The notes: generated by a model from the sequence alone, not told the origin. 64,000 nucleotides of DNA from Georgenia ruanii (GCF_009193175.1 NZ_VUKE01000009.1:62001-126000); one strand, 5' to 3'. Positions 1 to 8,875 are shown, counted from the first letter of the stretch. Numbers and translations are program-made.

Positions 1-118
1 CGGCGACCGGCAGGCCGCCGGCGACCAGGGCGGCGGCGAGCGGCGCGGCGTGCGCGGCGTCGTCGAGCACGACCACCGGCACGAGCCGGGCGGCGGCGAG
101 GGCGGAAAGGGGGTCCAC
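1..118 (-). CDS. eda: KDPG/KHG aldolase, N-terminal part (runs off the window)
   Basis: The complement starts with a GTG at 118 and reads VDPLSALAAARLVPVVVLDD, then an Ala-rich helix and AGGLPVA. This is the first beta-strand and helix of 2-dehydro-3-deoxy-6-phosphogluconate aldolase, a class I Schiff-base TIM barrel that yields pyruvate and glyceraldehyde 3-phosphate. The catalytic Lys and Glu lie outside the window. An ATG at 150 is out of frame with this reading, so the GTG is chosen. The IclR gene just upstream on the same strand fits a sugar-acid catabolic locus. Family assignment rests on only 39 residues. Confidence 0.7.
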   Translation of the reverse strand, partial: MDPLSALAAARLVPVVVLDDAAHAAPLAAALVAGGLPVA

Positions 119-344
119 AGTGATCCTGTTTCGCTGGTCGGAACGCTCATGTCGTTGAGCGCAACGAGAATGGCACGGTGGTGTGATCCGGGGCAAACCG
201 TGTTGCCGCCGGTTGCCGTCCCGCTCCCCTCGCCGCGCCAACCAGCCCGCGGCGCGGCGGCGGGAGCCGCCGCTCCCCCGCACCCACCGCCGCGGCCTCG
301 GGAGCGGCTGCCGCCCGGCACCCGCAGCCCCGGCGCGCGAGCCG

Positions 345-1136
345 CTACTCGGCGTCGGGCAGCCGCAGTCCCGGCGGCAGCAGCGCCGGCAGCACCGCGC
401 GCATGCCCGCGTAGATGCCGCGCACCCGTTCGGCGCCCATCCGCTCGGCGGGCGCGGTGACGCTGACCGCGGCCACCGCGGTGCCGGCGCGCAGCAGCGG
501 CACCGCGACACAGGTGATGCCGGGCTCGTTCTCCTGGTCCTCCATCGCGTACCCGCGGGCGCGGGCCAGCTCGAGGGTCGCCCACACGTGGTCGGCGTCG
601 ACGGCGCCGCGGTCGACCGCCGCGGGCAGGTAGCTGTCGAGCATGGCACGGTCGGTGCCCCGGTACGCCAGCAGCGCCCGGCCGAGCGCCGTCGTCACCG
701 CCGGCATCCGGCGCCCGACCGCGGACCAGACCCGGATGGGCCGGTCGGGCTCGACCTTGTCGAGGTAGAGCACGTGCGCGCCGGTGAGCGCGCCGAGGTG
801 GACGAGCTCGTCGACCTCGCCGACCAGCGCGAGCAGGGCGGGGTGCAGGAGCGCGGGCAGGTTGTCCTCGCCGAAGTACTGGTCGGCGAGCGCGGCCACC
901 GACGGGCCCAGGGCGTAGCGGCCGGAGGCGGGGTCCTGCACGACGAAGTCGCGGAACTTCAGGGCCGCGAGCACCCGGTGCAGGGTGGTCTTGTTGACCT
1001 CGAGCCGGCCGGCGAGCTCGGCGAGGGTGGATCCTCCCGGGCCGTCGGCGGCCAGGGCCTGGAGGACGAGGAGGGCCCGGTCGACGGCCTCCACCGGGGA
1101 GCCCGTGCGAGGGCGGTTCACCGCGGCGGAGGTCAT
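345..1136 (-). CDS. IclR-family transcriptional regulator
   Basis: This 263-aa protein has an N-terminal winged helix-turn-helix (about residues 15-75, with LAGRLEVNKTTLHRVLAAL as recognition helix) and a C-terminal effector-binding domain containing ALGRALLAY and GYAMEDQENEPGITCVAVP, the standard IclR signatures. Such proteins bind small organic acids and usually repress catabolic operons. I start at ATG 1136 because the longer frame adds a basic segment with no match to the family. The gene points toward the KDPG aldolase gene 226 bp downstream, so a sugar-acid (KDG/KDPG) regulon is plausible but inferred. It is divergent from the VOC gene. Confidence 0.9.
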   Translation of the reverse strand: MTSAAVNRPRTGSPVEAVDRALLVLQALAADGPGGSTLAELAGRLEVNKTTLHRVLAALKFRDFVVQDPASGRYALGPSVAALADQYFGEDNLPALLHPALLALVGEVDELVHLGALTGAHVLYLDKVEPDRPIRVWSAVGRRMPAVTTALGRALLAYRGTDRAMLDSYLPAAVDRGAVDADHVWATLELARARGYAMEDQENEPGITCVAVPLLRAGTAVAAVSVTAPAERMGAERVRGIYAGMRAVLPALLPPGLRLPDAE

Positions 1137-1242
1137 GGCCCGAGGGTAGGCCACACGGCGGGGCGGCCCGGACGGGCACCGGGACCCGCTACGTTGCTCG
1201 TGCCACATCGTCCGAGCCACCCGCCGGCCCCGAGGAGCGACC

Positions 1243-1635
1243 ATGCCCCGCCCCGTCCACTTCGAGATCCACGCGAGCGACGTCGCCCGCGCGCAGGAGT
1301 TCTACGGCACCGTCTTCGGCTGGTCCTTCCAGGACTGGAGCGAGTACGCCGGCATGCCCTATCTCGGCGTGACCACCGGCGAGGGCCAGCCCGGCATCGA
1401 CGGCGCGATCATGCAGCGCCGGGGCGAGGCGCCGGCGCCGGGCCAGCCGGTGGCGGGCGCGGTGCTGACGGTCGGCGTCGAGGACTACGACGCCGCCGAG
1501 GCTGCGATCCTGGGGGCCGGCGGCGCCGTCGCCCTGCCGAAGTACGCCCTGCCCGGGATGGCCTGGCAGGGCTACTACCTCGACACCGACGGCAACATCT
1601 TCGGGATCCACCAGCCGGACGAGCAGGCGAAGTAG
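1243..1635 (+). CDS. VOC (glyoxalase/bleomycin-resistance fold) family protein
   Basis: The 130-aa product is a single VOC module pair: HFEIHASDVARAQEFYGTVFGW opens the first beta-alpha-beta-beta-beta unit, and the second ends in GYYLDTDGNIFGIHQ. The segment after the first motif has the GxxG loop usual for actinobacterial VOC proteins annotated as glyoxalase superfamily. Metal ligands could include the N-terminal His and the Glu/Asp near the end. The substrate cannot be told. An SD-like GAGGAG lies 6 nt before ATG 1243 and a TACGTT -10 candidate lies at 1190-1195. It is divergent from the IclR gene. Confidence 0.85.
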   Translation: MPRPVHFEIHASDVARAQEFYGTVFGWSFQDWSEYAGMPYLGVTTGEGQPGIDGAIMQRRGEAPAPGQPVAGAVLTVGVEDYDAAEAAILGAGGAVALPKYALPGMAWQGYYLDTDGNIFGIHQPDEQAK

Positions 1636-1674
1636 CCCGCGCGCGGGCGGCCTGCTCGCCCTCGCGGCGGCGCG

Positions 1675-2355
1675 CTACGGCTCGAGGGCGCGGCGCTGCT
1701 TGAGCCGCGCGAGCTCGGCGTCGGCGGCGCGCCCGTGCTCGAGCTCCTCGAACGCCTCGCGCACCGCCTCCCCGTCCGGATCTGTCCAGGCCAGCTCGTC
1801 GTAGGCGGCCGCGCGCGCCCGCAGCTCGCGGACCGCCTGCTCGGCCTCCTGCGCCGCCCGACGGGTCTCGGCCGCCTGCTGCCCGGCCGCGCCCAGCGCG
1901 GCACGCACCTCGGTGGCGGCGCGGGCGGCGTCGTGGTCGGCGCGCAGCGCGAGGTAGCGGGACTGGGACTCCTCCAGGCGCCGCTCGACCTGCCCCAGGC
2001 CGTGCTCGAGCCGGCCCACCTGGGCGTCGAGCCGGGCCCGCTGGGCGTGCAGCTGCTCGCGGCGCTCCCCCGCCATGATGGACCGGCGCAGCAGCTCGCG
2101 CGCCGCGGCGTCGTCGCCGCGGGCGACGGCCTCCTCGGCGCCGCGGTTGAGCCGGGCCATCTCGTCGCTCGCCCGCACGGCGAGCAGCTCGACCCGGCGG
2201 CGCTGGACGACGAGGTCGGCGACGGCGCGGCGGGCCTGGTCCAGGCGTTCCTCCTGCTCCAGCTGGGCCCGCTCGAGCACCACCAGCGGGTCGGGCGCGG
2301 GAGCGCGCGCCTCGCGGCGGGCCCGGACGATCCGGCTGAGACGGCGGCGAACCAT
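1675..2355 (-). CDS. PspA/IM30 family membrane-stress protein
   Basis: The 226-aa protein is almost entirely charged alpha-helix, with long coiled-coil stretches (residues about 25-190) and no membrane segment. The pattern LVVLERAQLEQEERLDQARRAV followed by repeated heptads and Gln/Glu-rich helices matches the PspA/Vipp1 (ESCRT-III-like) family, which polymerises on damaged membranes. The N-terminal amphipathic helix (MVRRRLSRIVRARREAR) is unusually basic. The next gene upstream on the same strand encodes a single-pass membrane protein 15 bp away, so the two are probably co-transcribed. The match is to fold and architecture; I cannot exclude another coiled-coil protein. Confidence 0.65.
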   Translation of the reverse strand: MVRRRLSRIVRARREARAPAPDPLVVLERAQLEQEERLDQARRAVADLVVQRRRVELLAVRASDEMARLNRGAEEAVARGDDAAARELLRRSIMAGERREQLHAQRARLDAQVGRLEHGLGQVERRLEESQSRYLALRADHDAARAATEVRAALGAAGQQAAETRRAAQEAEQAVRELRARAAAYDELAWTDPDGEAVREAFEELEHGRAADAELARLKQRRALEP

Positions 2356-2370
2356 CGTCGTCGTCCCCGC

Positions 2371-2967
2371 TCAGGCGACGCGGCCGGGGGCGCCGTAGGC
2401 CGGGCCCCACGCGGCCAGCGCGTCGACCTCGAGAGCGAGCGAGGTCCCGGCGCGCTGCAGCCGGGCGTCCCCCACGGCCGCGCCGGTGCGCAGCAGGCAC
2501 GCGCGCAGCTCGGTGGAGAGCCGGCCGTGCTCGCGCACGGCGTCGTCGACGTCATCGGCCAGGGCGCGGCGCAGGGCCGGGTCGGGCTCGCCGGCGGCCA
2601 GCCGCAGCCGGTCCTCGATCTCGGCCGCCGCGCCGGCGAGGCGCGCCGCGACGGCGGGCAGCTCTCCGAGGGGCCGGCCGTGGGCGCGGGCGTCGACCAG
2701 AGCACGGTCGGTCGCGTCGGTGGCCCGCTGGACCGCCAGCCGTTGGCGGGCGATCCGCCGCCCGGCCGGGTCGGCGGCGATCGTCCGCACGCTCAGCGCG
2801 CCGCGGCGCAGCGCCCGGGAGCGGCGGATCCGGCGCACCACCCACCAGCCGGTCAGGCCCACGGTGGTCAGCAGGACCAGCGCACCGACGCCGGCGATCA
2901 CCGCCAGGGTGGTCAGCACGTCCACAAGGTCATGGGCTGCACTCACGTCCGCGGGCACTCCAGTCAT
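2371..2967 (-). CDS. Single-pass membrane protein of unknown function (PspA partner)
   Basis: The 198-aa product has one hydrophobic helix near the N-terminus (about residues 15-43, LAVIAGVGALVLLTTVGLTG), then a basic RRIRRSRALRR stop-transfer segment and an Ala/Arg/Glu-rich helical cytosolic domain. I start at ATG 2967 because a GGGAGA ribosome site lies about 5 nt ahead; the longer frame has none. It is the first gene of a two-gene unit with the PspA-like gene, which suggests a membrane anchor or sensor for it. I do not recognise a named domain. Confidence 0.6.
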   Translation of the reverse strand: MTGVPADVSAAHDLVDVLTTLAVIAGVGALVLLTTVGLTGWWVVRRIRRSRALRRGALSVRTIAADPAGRRIARQRLAVQRATDATDRALVDARAHGRPLGELPAVAARLAGAAAEIEDRLRLAAGEPDPALRRALADDVDDAVREHGRLSTELRACLLRTGAAVGDARLQRAGTSLALEVDALAAWGPAYGAPGRVA

Positions 2968-3109
2968 GGCGGTCTCCCAGGTCGGCAGGGGCACCTGCCC
3001 ACCACTGTAGGTCCGACGCACGAGAACCGCCCCAAGTTCCCCCGCTCGCCCGGTGCCGTCCCGGCCGCCTCACGTATGGTGGAACGCACCGGACCGGAAG
3101 GGGAGCGCC

Positions 3110-3553
3110 ATGGGCACCGTCCGCAAGGCCGCCGTCACCGTCCTCGCCGCGGCCGCCCTGCTCGGGGCCTGCTCGAACGGGGGCGGCACAGCTGGGACCG
3201 TCTCGGCGTCGGTCTCCTCCGCCGTCGCCGGGGCGCAGGGGCTGGTGGACGACGCCCGCGGCGCCGTCGACAACCTCAAGGGCCAGCTCAACGGCATCAC
3301 CTCCGAGGAGGTGCGCACCAAGGTCGAGGACGCGGTGCAGTCCTCGTCGACGGCGATCGACGACGCCCGCCGGGCCCTCGAGAGCAGCGACGGCGCGCAG
3401 GCGAAGGCCAAGGCGCAGGCCGCCCTCGACGACGCCCGCGCGAAGGTGAGCGAGGCGAAGACCTCCGCCCAGGGGGCCACCAAGGACGCGCTGGACAGCC
3501 TGTCGGCGAAGATCGACGAGCTGACCGCCAAGCTGGGCTCGTCCGGCAGCTGA
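3110..3553 (+). CDS. Small secreted lipoprotein, coiled coil
   Basis: The 147-aa product begins with a lipoprotein signal (AAVTVLAAAALLGAC, lipobox LLGAC, lipidated Cys 21). The mature part is a low-complexity Ala/Asp/Lys/Ser helical repeat (units such as DDARGAVDN, DDARRALES, DDARAKVSEA) that would form an extended coiled coil on the outer face of the membrane. There is no enzymatic motif. The start at ATG 3110 is preceded by GGAAGGGGAG. The function is unknown. The repeats recall apolipoprotein-like or YtxH-like helical spacers. It lies alone, divergent from the PspA pair. Confidence 0.75.
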   Translation: MGTVRKAAVTVLAAAALLGACSNGGGTAGTVSASVSSAVAGAQGLVDDARGAVDNLKGQLNGITSEEVRTKVEDAVQSSSTAIDDARRALESSDGAQAKAKAQAALDDARAKVSEAKTSAQGATKDALDSLSAKIDELTAKLGSSGS

Positions 3554-3656
3554 GCCGGACGGCGCCCGCGCCCGGCCGGCGCACACGCTCACGTGCGCCC
3601 CGGCATGCCCGTCACCCTGCCGCCCCGGCATGCCCTTCTGCCGGCGCCCAACCCTG

Positions 3657-4154
3657 TCAGATGTCGCCGAGCCCGGCGAGGAGGCGGCGCAGGAGCCCCG
3701 CGAGCTGCTCCTGCTGCGCCGCCGTGAGCGGTTCGAGCAGGCGCCGTTCGTTCTCGAGGTGCGCGCCGGCGACGACGTCGACGAGCTCGCGCCCGGCGTC
3801 GGTGAGGGTGATGAGCACCGAGCGCCGGTTGTGCGGGTCGGTCTCCCGGGTCACGTACCCCTTGGCGACGAGGCGGTCGATGCGGTTGGTGATCGCCCCG
3901 GACGTGACCATGCTGCTGTCCGCCAGGGCGCCGGCACTGAGCCGGTGCGGGGTCCCGGCCCGGCGCAGGGTGGCCAGGATGTCGAACTCCCCCGGCTGGA
4001 GCCCGTGCTCGGCGAAGAACGTCCGGAGCTCCCGGTCGACCAGCTGCGACGCCCGGCTCAGGCGCCCGAGCACCCCCATCGGGGCCGGGTCGAGGTCCGG
4101 GCGCTCGGTGCGCCACTGCTCCAGGTAGGCGTCCACCCTGTCGGTCGCGACCAC
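3657..4154 (-). CDS. MarR-family transcriptional regulator
   Basis: The 165-aa protein shows the MarR winged helix: QPGEFDILATLRRAG, then LSAGALADSSMVTSGAITNRIDRL as recognition helix and the wing VTRETDPHNRRSVLITLTDAG. The start is GTG 4154, with a GAGGAG ribosome site at about 4157-4163. It is divergent from an EamA transporter. The 89-bp gap holds two copies of a 27-bp imperfect palindrome (4163-4189 and 4209-4235), one covering each gene's ribosome-binding region. It most likely represses itself and the exporter until a ligand is bound. Confidence 0.93.
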   Translation of the reverse strand: MVATDRVDAYLEQWRTERPDLDPAPMGVLGRLSRASQLVDRELRTFFAEHGLQPGEFDILATLRRAGTPHRLSAGALADSSMVTSGAITNRIDRLVAKGYVTRETDPHNRRSVLITLTDAGRELVDVVAGAHLENERRLLEPLTAAQQEQLAGLLRRLLAGLGDI

Positions 4155-4162
4155 GAGAACTC

Positions 4163-4189
4163 CTCAACGTTGAACTGTTTGACGCTGAG
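4163..4189. promoter_or_regulatory. MarR operator, copy 1
   Basis: This 27-bp imperfect palindrome has half sites CTCAACGTTGAA and its diverged mirror TTTGACGCTGAG. The outer half contains the perfect 10-bp palindrome TCAACGTTGA. It abuts the ribosome site of the MarR gene. A near-identical copy lies 46 bp away, about 4.4 helical turns. Confidence 0.75.
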
Positions 4190-4208
4190 CATACCCTGCG
4201 CTAGTTTC

Positions 4209-4235
4209 CTCAACGTTGAACTATTCGACGTTGAG
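4209..4235. promoter_or_regulatory. MarR operator, copy 2
   Basis: This is the second 27-bp copy (CTCAACGTTGAA ... TTCGACGTTGAG). It differs from copy 1 at only three positions and overlaps the GAGGAG ribosome site of the EamA gene. The regulator can therefore block both divergent transcripts. Confidence 0.75.
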
Positions 4236-4243
4236 GAGAAGTC

Positions 4244-5152
4244 ATGGGCGAGCGCACGACGGCGGCCGGCGGGCCGTGGCTGACGGTGCTGACCGCAACC
4301 GCGCCGGCGGTGTGGGGCACCACGTACCTCGTGACCACCGAGCTGCTGCCGCCGGGGCACCCGCTGTGGCTGGGCGTCCTCCGCGCGCTGCCGGCCGGGC
4401 TGGTGGCGCTGGCGGTCGTCCGGCGCCTGCCCCGCGGCGTCTGGTGGTGGCGGGCGGCGGTGCTGGGCACGCTGAACTTCGGGGCGTTCTTCGCGCTGCT
4501 GTTCCTCGCCGCCTACCGCCTGCCGGGCGGGGTGGCCGCGACGCTCGGTGGCGCGCAGCCGCTGCTCGTGGCCGGGCTGGCCCTCGCCCTCCTGGGCACC
4601 GTGCCGCGGCGGGGGCAGCTGGGCTGGGCGGTGGCCGGCCTGGTCGGGGTCGCGCTGCTGGTGCTGCGGGCGGACGCGGCACTCGACGCCGTGGGCGTGC
4701 TCGCCGGCCTGACGGGCACCGCCGCCATGGCGACCGGCATCGTGCTGACCAAGCGGTGGGGCCGCCCGGTCGGCGCGCTGACGTTCACCGCCTGGCAGCT
4801 CGTGGCCGGCGGCGCGGTCCTGCTGCCGCTGGCGGTCGTCGTCGAAGGACCGCCGCCGACCCCGACCGGGGCGGCGCTGGCGGGCTACGCGTGGCTCGGC
4901 GTCGTCGGCACCCTGGCGGCGTACGCCGTGTGGTTCCACGGCATCGGCCGCCTCCAGGTCACCTCGGTGTCCTTCCTCGGCCTCGTCTCGCCCACCGTGG
5001 CCGCCGTGCTGGGCTGGCTGGCGCTCGGCCAGGCGTTCACGCCGTTGCAGCTCGTCGGCTTCGCCCTCGCGATGGGCGCGGTGGTCGGCGCCCAGCTCGC
5101 CCCGCCGGCGCTCCGGTGGCGCGTACCGCGGCGCCTCCCTGCGACGCGCTGA
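4244..5152 (+). CDS. EamA/DMT-family transporter
   Basis: The 302-aa product is an integral membrane protein with about ten hydrophobic helices arranged as two EamA repeats. The first repeat starts with WGTTYLVTTELLPPGHPLWLG and the second is at about residues 150-285. The C-terminal end of repeat two (FLGLVSPTVAAVLGWLALGQ) is the conserved DMT motif. Proteins of this group export metabolites or amino acids, and the substrate here is unknown. ATG 4244 is preceded by GAGGAG. Control by the divergent MarR gene is strongly suggested by the operators. Confidence 0.92.
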   Translation: MGERTTAAGGPWLTVLTATAPAVWGTTYLVTTELLPPGHPLWLGVLRALPAGLVALAVVRRLPRGVWWWRAAVLGTLNFGAFFALLFLAAYRLPGGVAATLGGAQPLLVAGLALALLGTVPRRGQLGWAVAGLVGVALLVLRADAALDAVGVLAGLTGTAAMATGIVLTKRWGRPVGALTFTAWQLVAGGAVLLPLAVVVEGPPPTPTGAALAGYAWLGVVGTLAAYAVWFHGIGRLQVTSVSFLGLVSPTVAAVLGWLALGQAFTPLQLVGFALAMGAVVGAQLAPPALRWRVPRRLPATR

Positions 5153-5163
5153 CGGCGAAGGCG

Positions 5164-6117
5164 CTACCGCCGCACTCCCAGCAGTGCGTCGCCGAGCTCG
5201 CTGCGCAGGTACAGCACGCTGCGCCCGTACCGGGTGGAGGTGACCAGTCCGCCGTCGCGCAGCACGCGCAGGTGCTGGTTGACGGCAGAGGTGGTCACCC
5301 CGAACCGGACACCGAGCTCGGTGGAGGAGGCAGGCTCGGCGAGCGCGACGAGCAGCCGGGCGCGCACCCGGCCCAGCAGCGCCGCCACCGAGGCCTCGTC
5401 GGGGATCCGCTCGCGCTCCCACAGCACGCCCTGGCCGCGGGCGGGGTACATGAGCACGGGGGTCTCGTCCGCGCCGACCGGCGCGGAGACCCGGCGGGTG
5501 AACATCGTCGGCACGAGCGTGAGCCCGCGGCCGCCGCCGGTGCGTTCCACCGGGCTGCGCAGGCTCACGGAGATCACCCGGCCGTCGAAGGTGACCCCGG
5601 GCGCGAGCCCGTCGAGCATGGCGGCCAGGCCGCTGTTGGCGATGACCCGGCCGCGGTGGACGATGTCCGCCTCGAGCACGGCGCGCATCCGGGCCCAGTA
5701 CGGGGCGATGCACAGCTCCCAGTACTCGCGCAGCGCGGCGACGAGGCGGCCCACGGCCCGCGCGTGCGGGCCGGCGAGCACGGGTGGCACCGCGCCGTGC
5801 ACGGCGGTGAGCTGGTCGCGGAACTCCCGCGGGCCAATGCGGGCGAGCGCGTCGAGCTCGTCCTCGAACCGGGTCAGCGGGGACAGCGGGCGCGGGTTGA
5901 GGAAGTCCGGTGTCCACAGCCGCTCGTCGACCAGGGAAATGAGCAGCTCGCGGTCCACACGTTCCCGCGCGGCCTCGGTGCGGGCCAGCCAGGGCAGCTG
6001 CAGCGGGTAGCGGGAGGGGTCCCGCATCGCGCGCAGGGACAGCCCGGTCTCGCCCAGCGGGGAGAGGCCGAAGCGGATGCCGGCGAGGTCCGCCTCGGTC
6101 AGCTCGTACCGCAACAT
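5164..6117 (-). CDS. ArsR-type winged-helix regulator (DUF5937-like)
   Basis: The 317-aa protein has a C-terminal ArsR-like winged helix (about residues 240-310: LLVALAEPASSTELGVRFGVTTSAVNQHLRVLRDGGLVTSTR). A long N-terminal domain starts with MLRYELTEADLAGIRFGLSPL, typical of the actinobacterial DUF5937/ArsR class. No Cys metal site is visible, so it is probably not a metal sensor. It is divergent from an MFS gene with a 44-bp gap, so regulation of that exporter is likely. It converges with the EamA gene 11 bp away. Confidence 0.88.
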   Translation of the reverse strand: MLRYELTEADLAGIRFGLSPLGETGLSLRAMRDPSRYPLQLPWLARTEAARERVDRELLISLVDERLWTPDFLNPRPLSPLTRFEDELDALARIGPREFRDQLTAVHGAVPPVLAGPHARAVGRLVAALREYWELCIAPYWARMRAVLEADIVHRGRVIANSGLAAMLDGLAPGVTFDGRVISVSLRSPVERTGGGRGLTLVPTMFTRRVSAPVGADETPVLMYPARGQGVLWERERIPDEASVAALLGRVRARLLVALAEPASSTELGVRFGVTTSAVNQHLRVLRDGGLVTSTRYGRSVLYLRSELGDALLGVRR

Positions 6118-6161
6118 GAAGCAGTACGCTACATCGATTCCACAGCCGTCCGTTTCCCTCC

Positions 6162-7520
6162 ATGCTTCCCGACGTGAGCAGCACGCCGATCTCCCCCGCC
6201 GCCGCGGATCCCAGCACCGACGCCGCGGTGGCCGCCGCGGCCGAGCTGGGACAGGGTGCGGCGACCGGCGCCGGACAGGGCGCCCCGGGCGGCCGCGGGC
6301 TCCGCGCCGCGCTGGCCCGCGGCCTGGGCGACCCGGTGCTCCGCGTGCTCATGGCCGCCACCGCCGTCAGCACGCTCGGCCGCGGCGTGTTCTTCACCCT
6401 CACCGTCCTGTACTTCACCTCGATCGTGGGGCTCTCGGCGGCGCAGGTCGCGCTGATCCTGGCCGCCTCCAGCGGCGTGGGGGTGGTGACCTCGCTCCTG
6501 GGTGGGCACCTGGCCGACAGGGTCAGCGCGCGCTCCCTGTGCCTGGTCCTCACGCTCACCCAGGGCGTCGCCGTCGTCGCCTACACCGCGGCCACCACCT
6601 TCGCCGTCGCCCTGGTGCTGGCGTGCGTGGCCGCCGGCGCGAGCTCGGCGGAGCATTCGGCCCGGTCGGCGATCATCGCCCGGGCGTTCGACGCCGGGGC
6701 GCGGGTGGGGGCGCGGGCGGTGCTGCGCACGGTGACCAACATCGGCATCGCGCTCGGCTCCGCCCTGGCCGGCGCGGCGCTCGTGCTCGACACCGCACCG
6801 GCCTACCGGGTGACGATGGCCCTGGCCGGGGCGACGTACCTCGCCGGCGCGTTCCTCTTCCGCCGGTTGCCGGCCCGGGTGGACGCGCCACGCCGCGACC
6901 GGACGGCGGAGGTGGCCGCCCCGACGGGCCGCTCGCCCTTCCGCGACCCGCGCTACCTGCTGCTGACCGCCTTGTCGGGCCTGTTCGGCATGCAGTTCGC
7001 GCTGGCCGAGGTGGGCTTGCCCCTGTGGGTCAGCGAGCACACCGCCGCCCCGACGGTCGTCGTCTCCGCCGCGCTGGTGCTCAACACGGTGATCGTCATC
7101 GTGTTCCAGATCCCGCTCTCGCGGGGCACCGAGGACCCCGCGCACGCCGGCCGCATGATGGTTCTGGCCGGGCTGCTCATGGTCGCCGCGTGCCTGGGCT
7201 ATGCCGCCTCGGGCGGCGTCGGGGCGGCGCTCGCCGTCGCCGTCGTCCTGCTCGCGATGGCGGCGCACTCCTTCGCGGAGGTGCTCTCCTCGGCGGCCAC
7301 CTGGGGGCTGAGCTTCGAGCTGGCGAACCCGGCGCGGGCCGGCGCCTACCAGGGGCTGTTCGCGATGGGGTACAACGTCGGCGCCATGCTGGCGCCGGTG
7401 GTGGTCACCGCGACGGCGCTGCGGCACGGCGTGCCGGGCTGGGCCGGCCTCGGGGCGATGTTCCTGGCCGCGGCGCTGGGCGTCGCGTGGATCGGGCGGC
7501 GCGCCGCACGGGCGGCCTAA
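6162..7520 (+). CDS. MFS transporter
   Basis: The 452-aa protein has a 50-residue Ala/Gly-rich cytosolic N-terminus and then twelve hydrophobic helices in two sixes. Motif A appears in the loop after helix 2 as GGHLADRVSARS, and the mid-loop is basic (FRRLPARVDAPRRDR). It resembles drug-efflux MFS proteins. ATG 6162 has no obvious ribosome site and GTG 6174 is an in-frame alternative. Its regulator is probably the divergent ArsR-type gene. Confidence 0.9.
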   Translation: MLPDVSSTPISPAAADPSTDAAVAAAAELGQGAATGAGQGAPGGRGLRAALARGLGDPVLRVLMAATAVSTLGRGVFFTLTVLYFTSIVGLSAAQVALILAASSGVGVVTSLLGGHLADRVSARSLCLVLTLTQGVAVVAYTAATTFAVALVLACVAAGASSAEHSARSAIIARAFDAGARVGARAVLRTVTNIGIALGSALAGAALVLDTAPAYRVTMALAGATYLAGAFLFRRLPARVDAPRRDRTAEVAAPTGRSPFRDPRYLLLTALSGLFGMQFALAEVGLPLWVSEHTAAPTVVVSAALVLNTVIVIVFQIPLSRGTEDPAHAGRMMVLAGLLMVAACLGYAASGGVGAALAVAVVLLAMAAHSFAEVLSSAATWGLSFELANPARAGAYQGLFAMGYNVGAMLAPVVVTATALRHGVPGWAGLGAMFLAAALGVAWIGRRAARAA

Positions 7521-7645
7521 GTCGGACACCGGCCACCCGCCGGCCGGCGCGGCGCGAACGGCTGACCACCGCAGGCCCGCTGCGCCACACTGGCCTCGAC
7601 CCGCCCGGCGCGGCCGCCGGGGCGTCGAGCCATCCGAGGACCGTG

Positions 7646-8875
7646 ATGACCTACGACTACCTGGTGATCGGCGGCGGCATCGTCGGCCTCTCCACCGCGC
7701 TGCACCTGCTGCGCGAGCGCCCCGGCAGCCGGGTGGCGGTGCTGGAGAAGGAACGCACCCTCGCCGCGCACCAGACCGGCCACAACTCCGGCGTGATCCA
7801 CGCCGGGATCTACTACGCGCCGGGCTCGCTCAAGGCCACGCTCTGCCGCGCCGGGGAGGCGGCGACCAAGGCGTTCTGCGACGCGCACGACATCCCCTAC
7901 CGCACGATCGGCAAGCTCGTCGTGGCCACCACGGGCGCGGAGATCACCCGGCTGCACCGGCTCGGCGAGCGCGCCGGGGTCAACGGCATCGCCGTCGAGG
8001 CGGTCGACCGCGGCCGGCTGCGCGACCTCGAGCCGCACGTCACCGGGCTGGCGGCGCTGCTCGTGCGCGCGACCGGCATCGTGGACTACCGGACGGTGGC
8101 GCGGGCGATGGCCGCGGAGGTGCGCGCCGCCGGCGGGGAGGTGCTGACCGCGGCGGAGGTCGTCGCCGTCCGGGAGCGCGCCGACGCCGTCGACGTCGAC
8201 ACCCCCGGGCGGGGCTTCCGCGCCCGCCGCCTGGTCGCCTGCGCGGGCCTGCAGGCCGACCGGGTGCTGCGCCTGGGCGGCGTCGAGCCGGACTTCCGCA
8301 TCGTGCCCTTCCGGGGCGAGTACTACGAGCTGCCGCCGGAGCGGGCGGGCCTGGTCAGCCACCTCATCTACCCGGTGCCCGACCCGGCGCTGCCCTTCCT
8401 GGGCGTCCACCTCAGCCCCACGATCGACGGACGGATCACGGTGGGGCCCAACGCCGTCCTCGGCCTGGCCCGCGAGGGCTACCCCAAGACGGCCGTCTCC
8501 CTGCGTGACGTCGCCGACTTCGCGCGCTTTCCCGGCATGTGGCGCTTCGCCCGCGCCAACCTGCGCACCGGCCTGGCCGAGGCGGTCCGCTCGGTGGTCA
8601 AGACCGGCTACCTCGCCCAGGCCCGCAGGTACTGCCCGAGCCTGACGGCGGCGGACCTGCGCCCGCACGTGGCGGGCATCCGCGCCCAGGCGATCATGCG
8701 GGACGGCACCCCGGCGGAGGACTTCCTCCTGCGCGAGACCCCGCGCCAGCTCCACGTGGCCAACGCCCCCTCACCGGCGGCGACGTCGGCGCTGCCGATC
8801 GGGCGGATGATCGCCGCCCGGGTGCTCGGGGAGCGTCAGACCACCGAGGAGCCGAAGAGCAGGCCCAGGAGGTAG
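7646..8875 (+). CDS. lhgO: L-2-hydroxyglutarate oxidase (LhgO) family FAD enzyme
   Basis: The 409-aa protein begins with the FAD Rossmann motif YLVIGGGIVGLSTALHLL. It continues with HNSGVIHAGIYYAPGSLKA, the substrate-facing signature of L-2-hydroxyglutarate dehydrogenase/oxidase (DAO superfamily). The C-terminal HVANAPSPAATSALPIG loop closes over the flavin. The enzyme oxidises L-2-hydroxyglutarate to 2-oxoglutarate, a metabolite-repair step or part of lysine/glutarate catabolism. ATG 7646 was chosen; GTG 7643 is an alternative. Its 3' end overlaps the convergent VIT1-type gene by 40 bp. Confidence 0.9.
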   Translation: MTYDYLVIGGGIVGLSTALHLLRERPGSRVAVLEKERTLAAHQTGHNSGVIHAGIYYAPGSLKATLCRAGEAATKAFCDAHDIPYRTIGKLVVATTGAEITRLHRLGERAGVNGIAVEAVDRGRLRDLEPHVTGLAALLVRATGIVDYRTVARAMAAEVRAAGGEVLTAAEVVAVRERADAVDVDTPGRGFRARRLVACAGLQADRVLRLGGVEPDFRIVPFRGEYYELPPERAGLVSHLIYPVPDPALPFLGVHLSPTIDGRITVGPNAVLGLAREGYPKTAVSLRDVADFARFPGMWRFARANLRTGLAEAVRSVVKTGYLAQARRYCPSLTAADLRPHVAGIRAQAIMRDGTPAEDFLLRETPRQLHVANAPSPAATSALPIGRMIAARVLGERQTTEEPKSRPRR

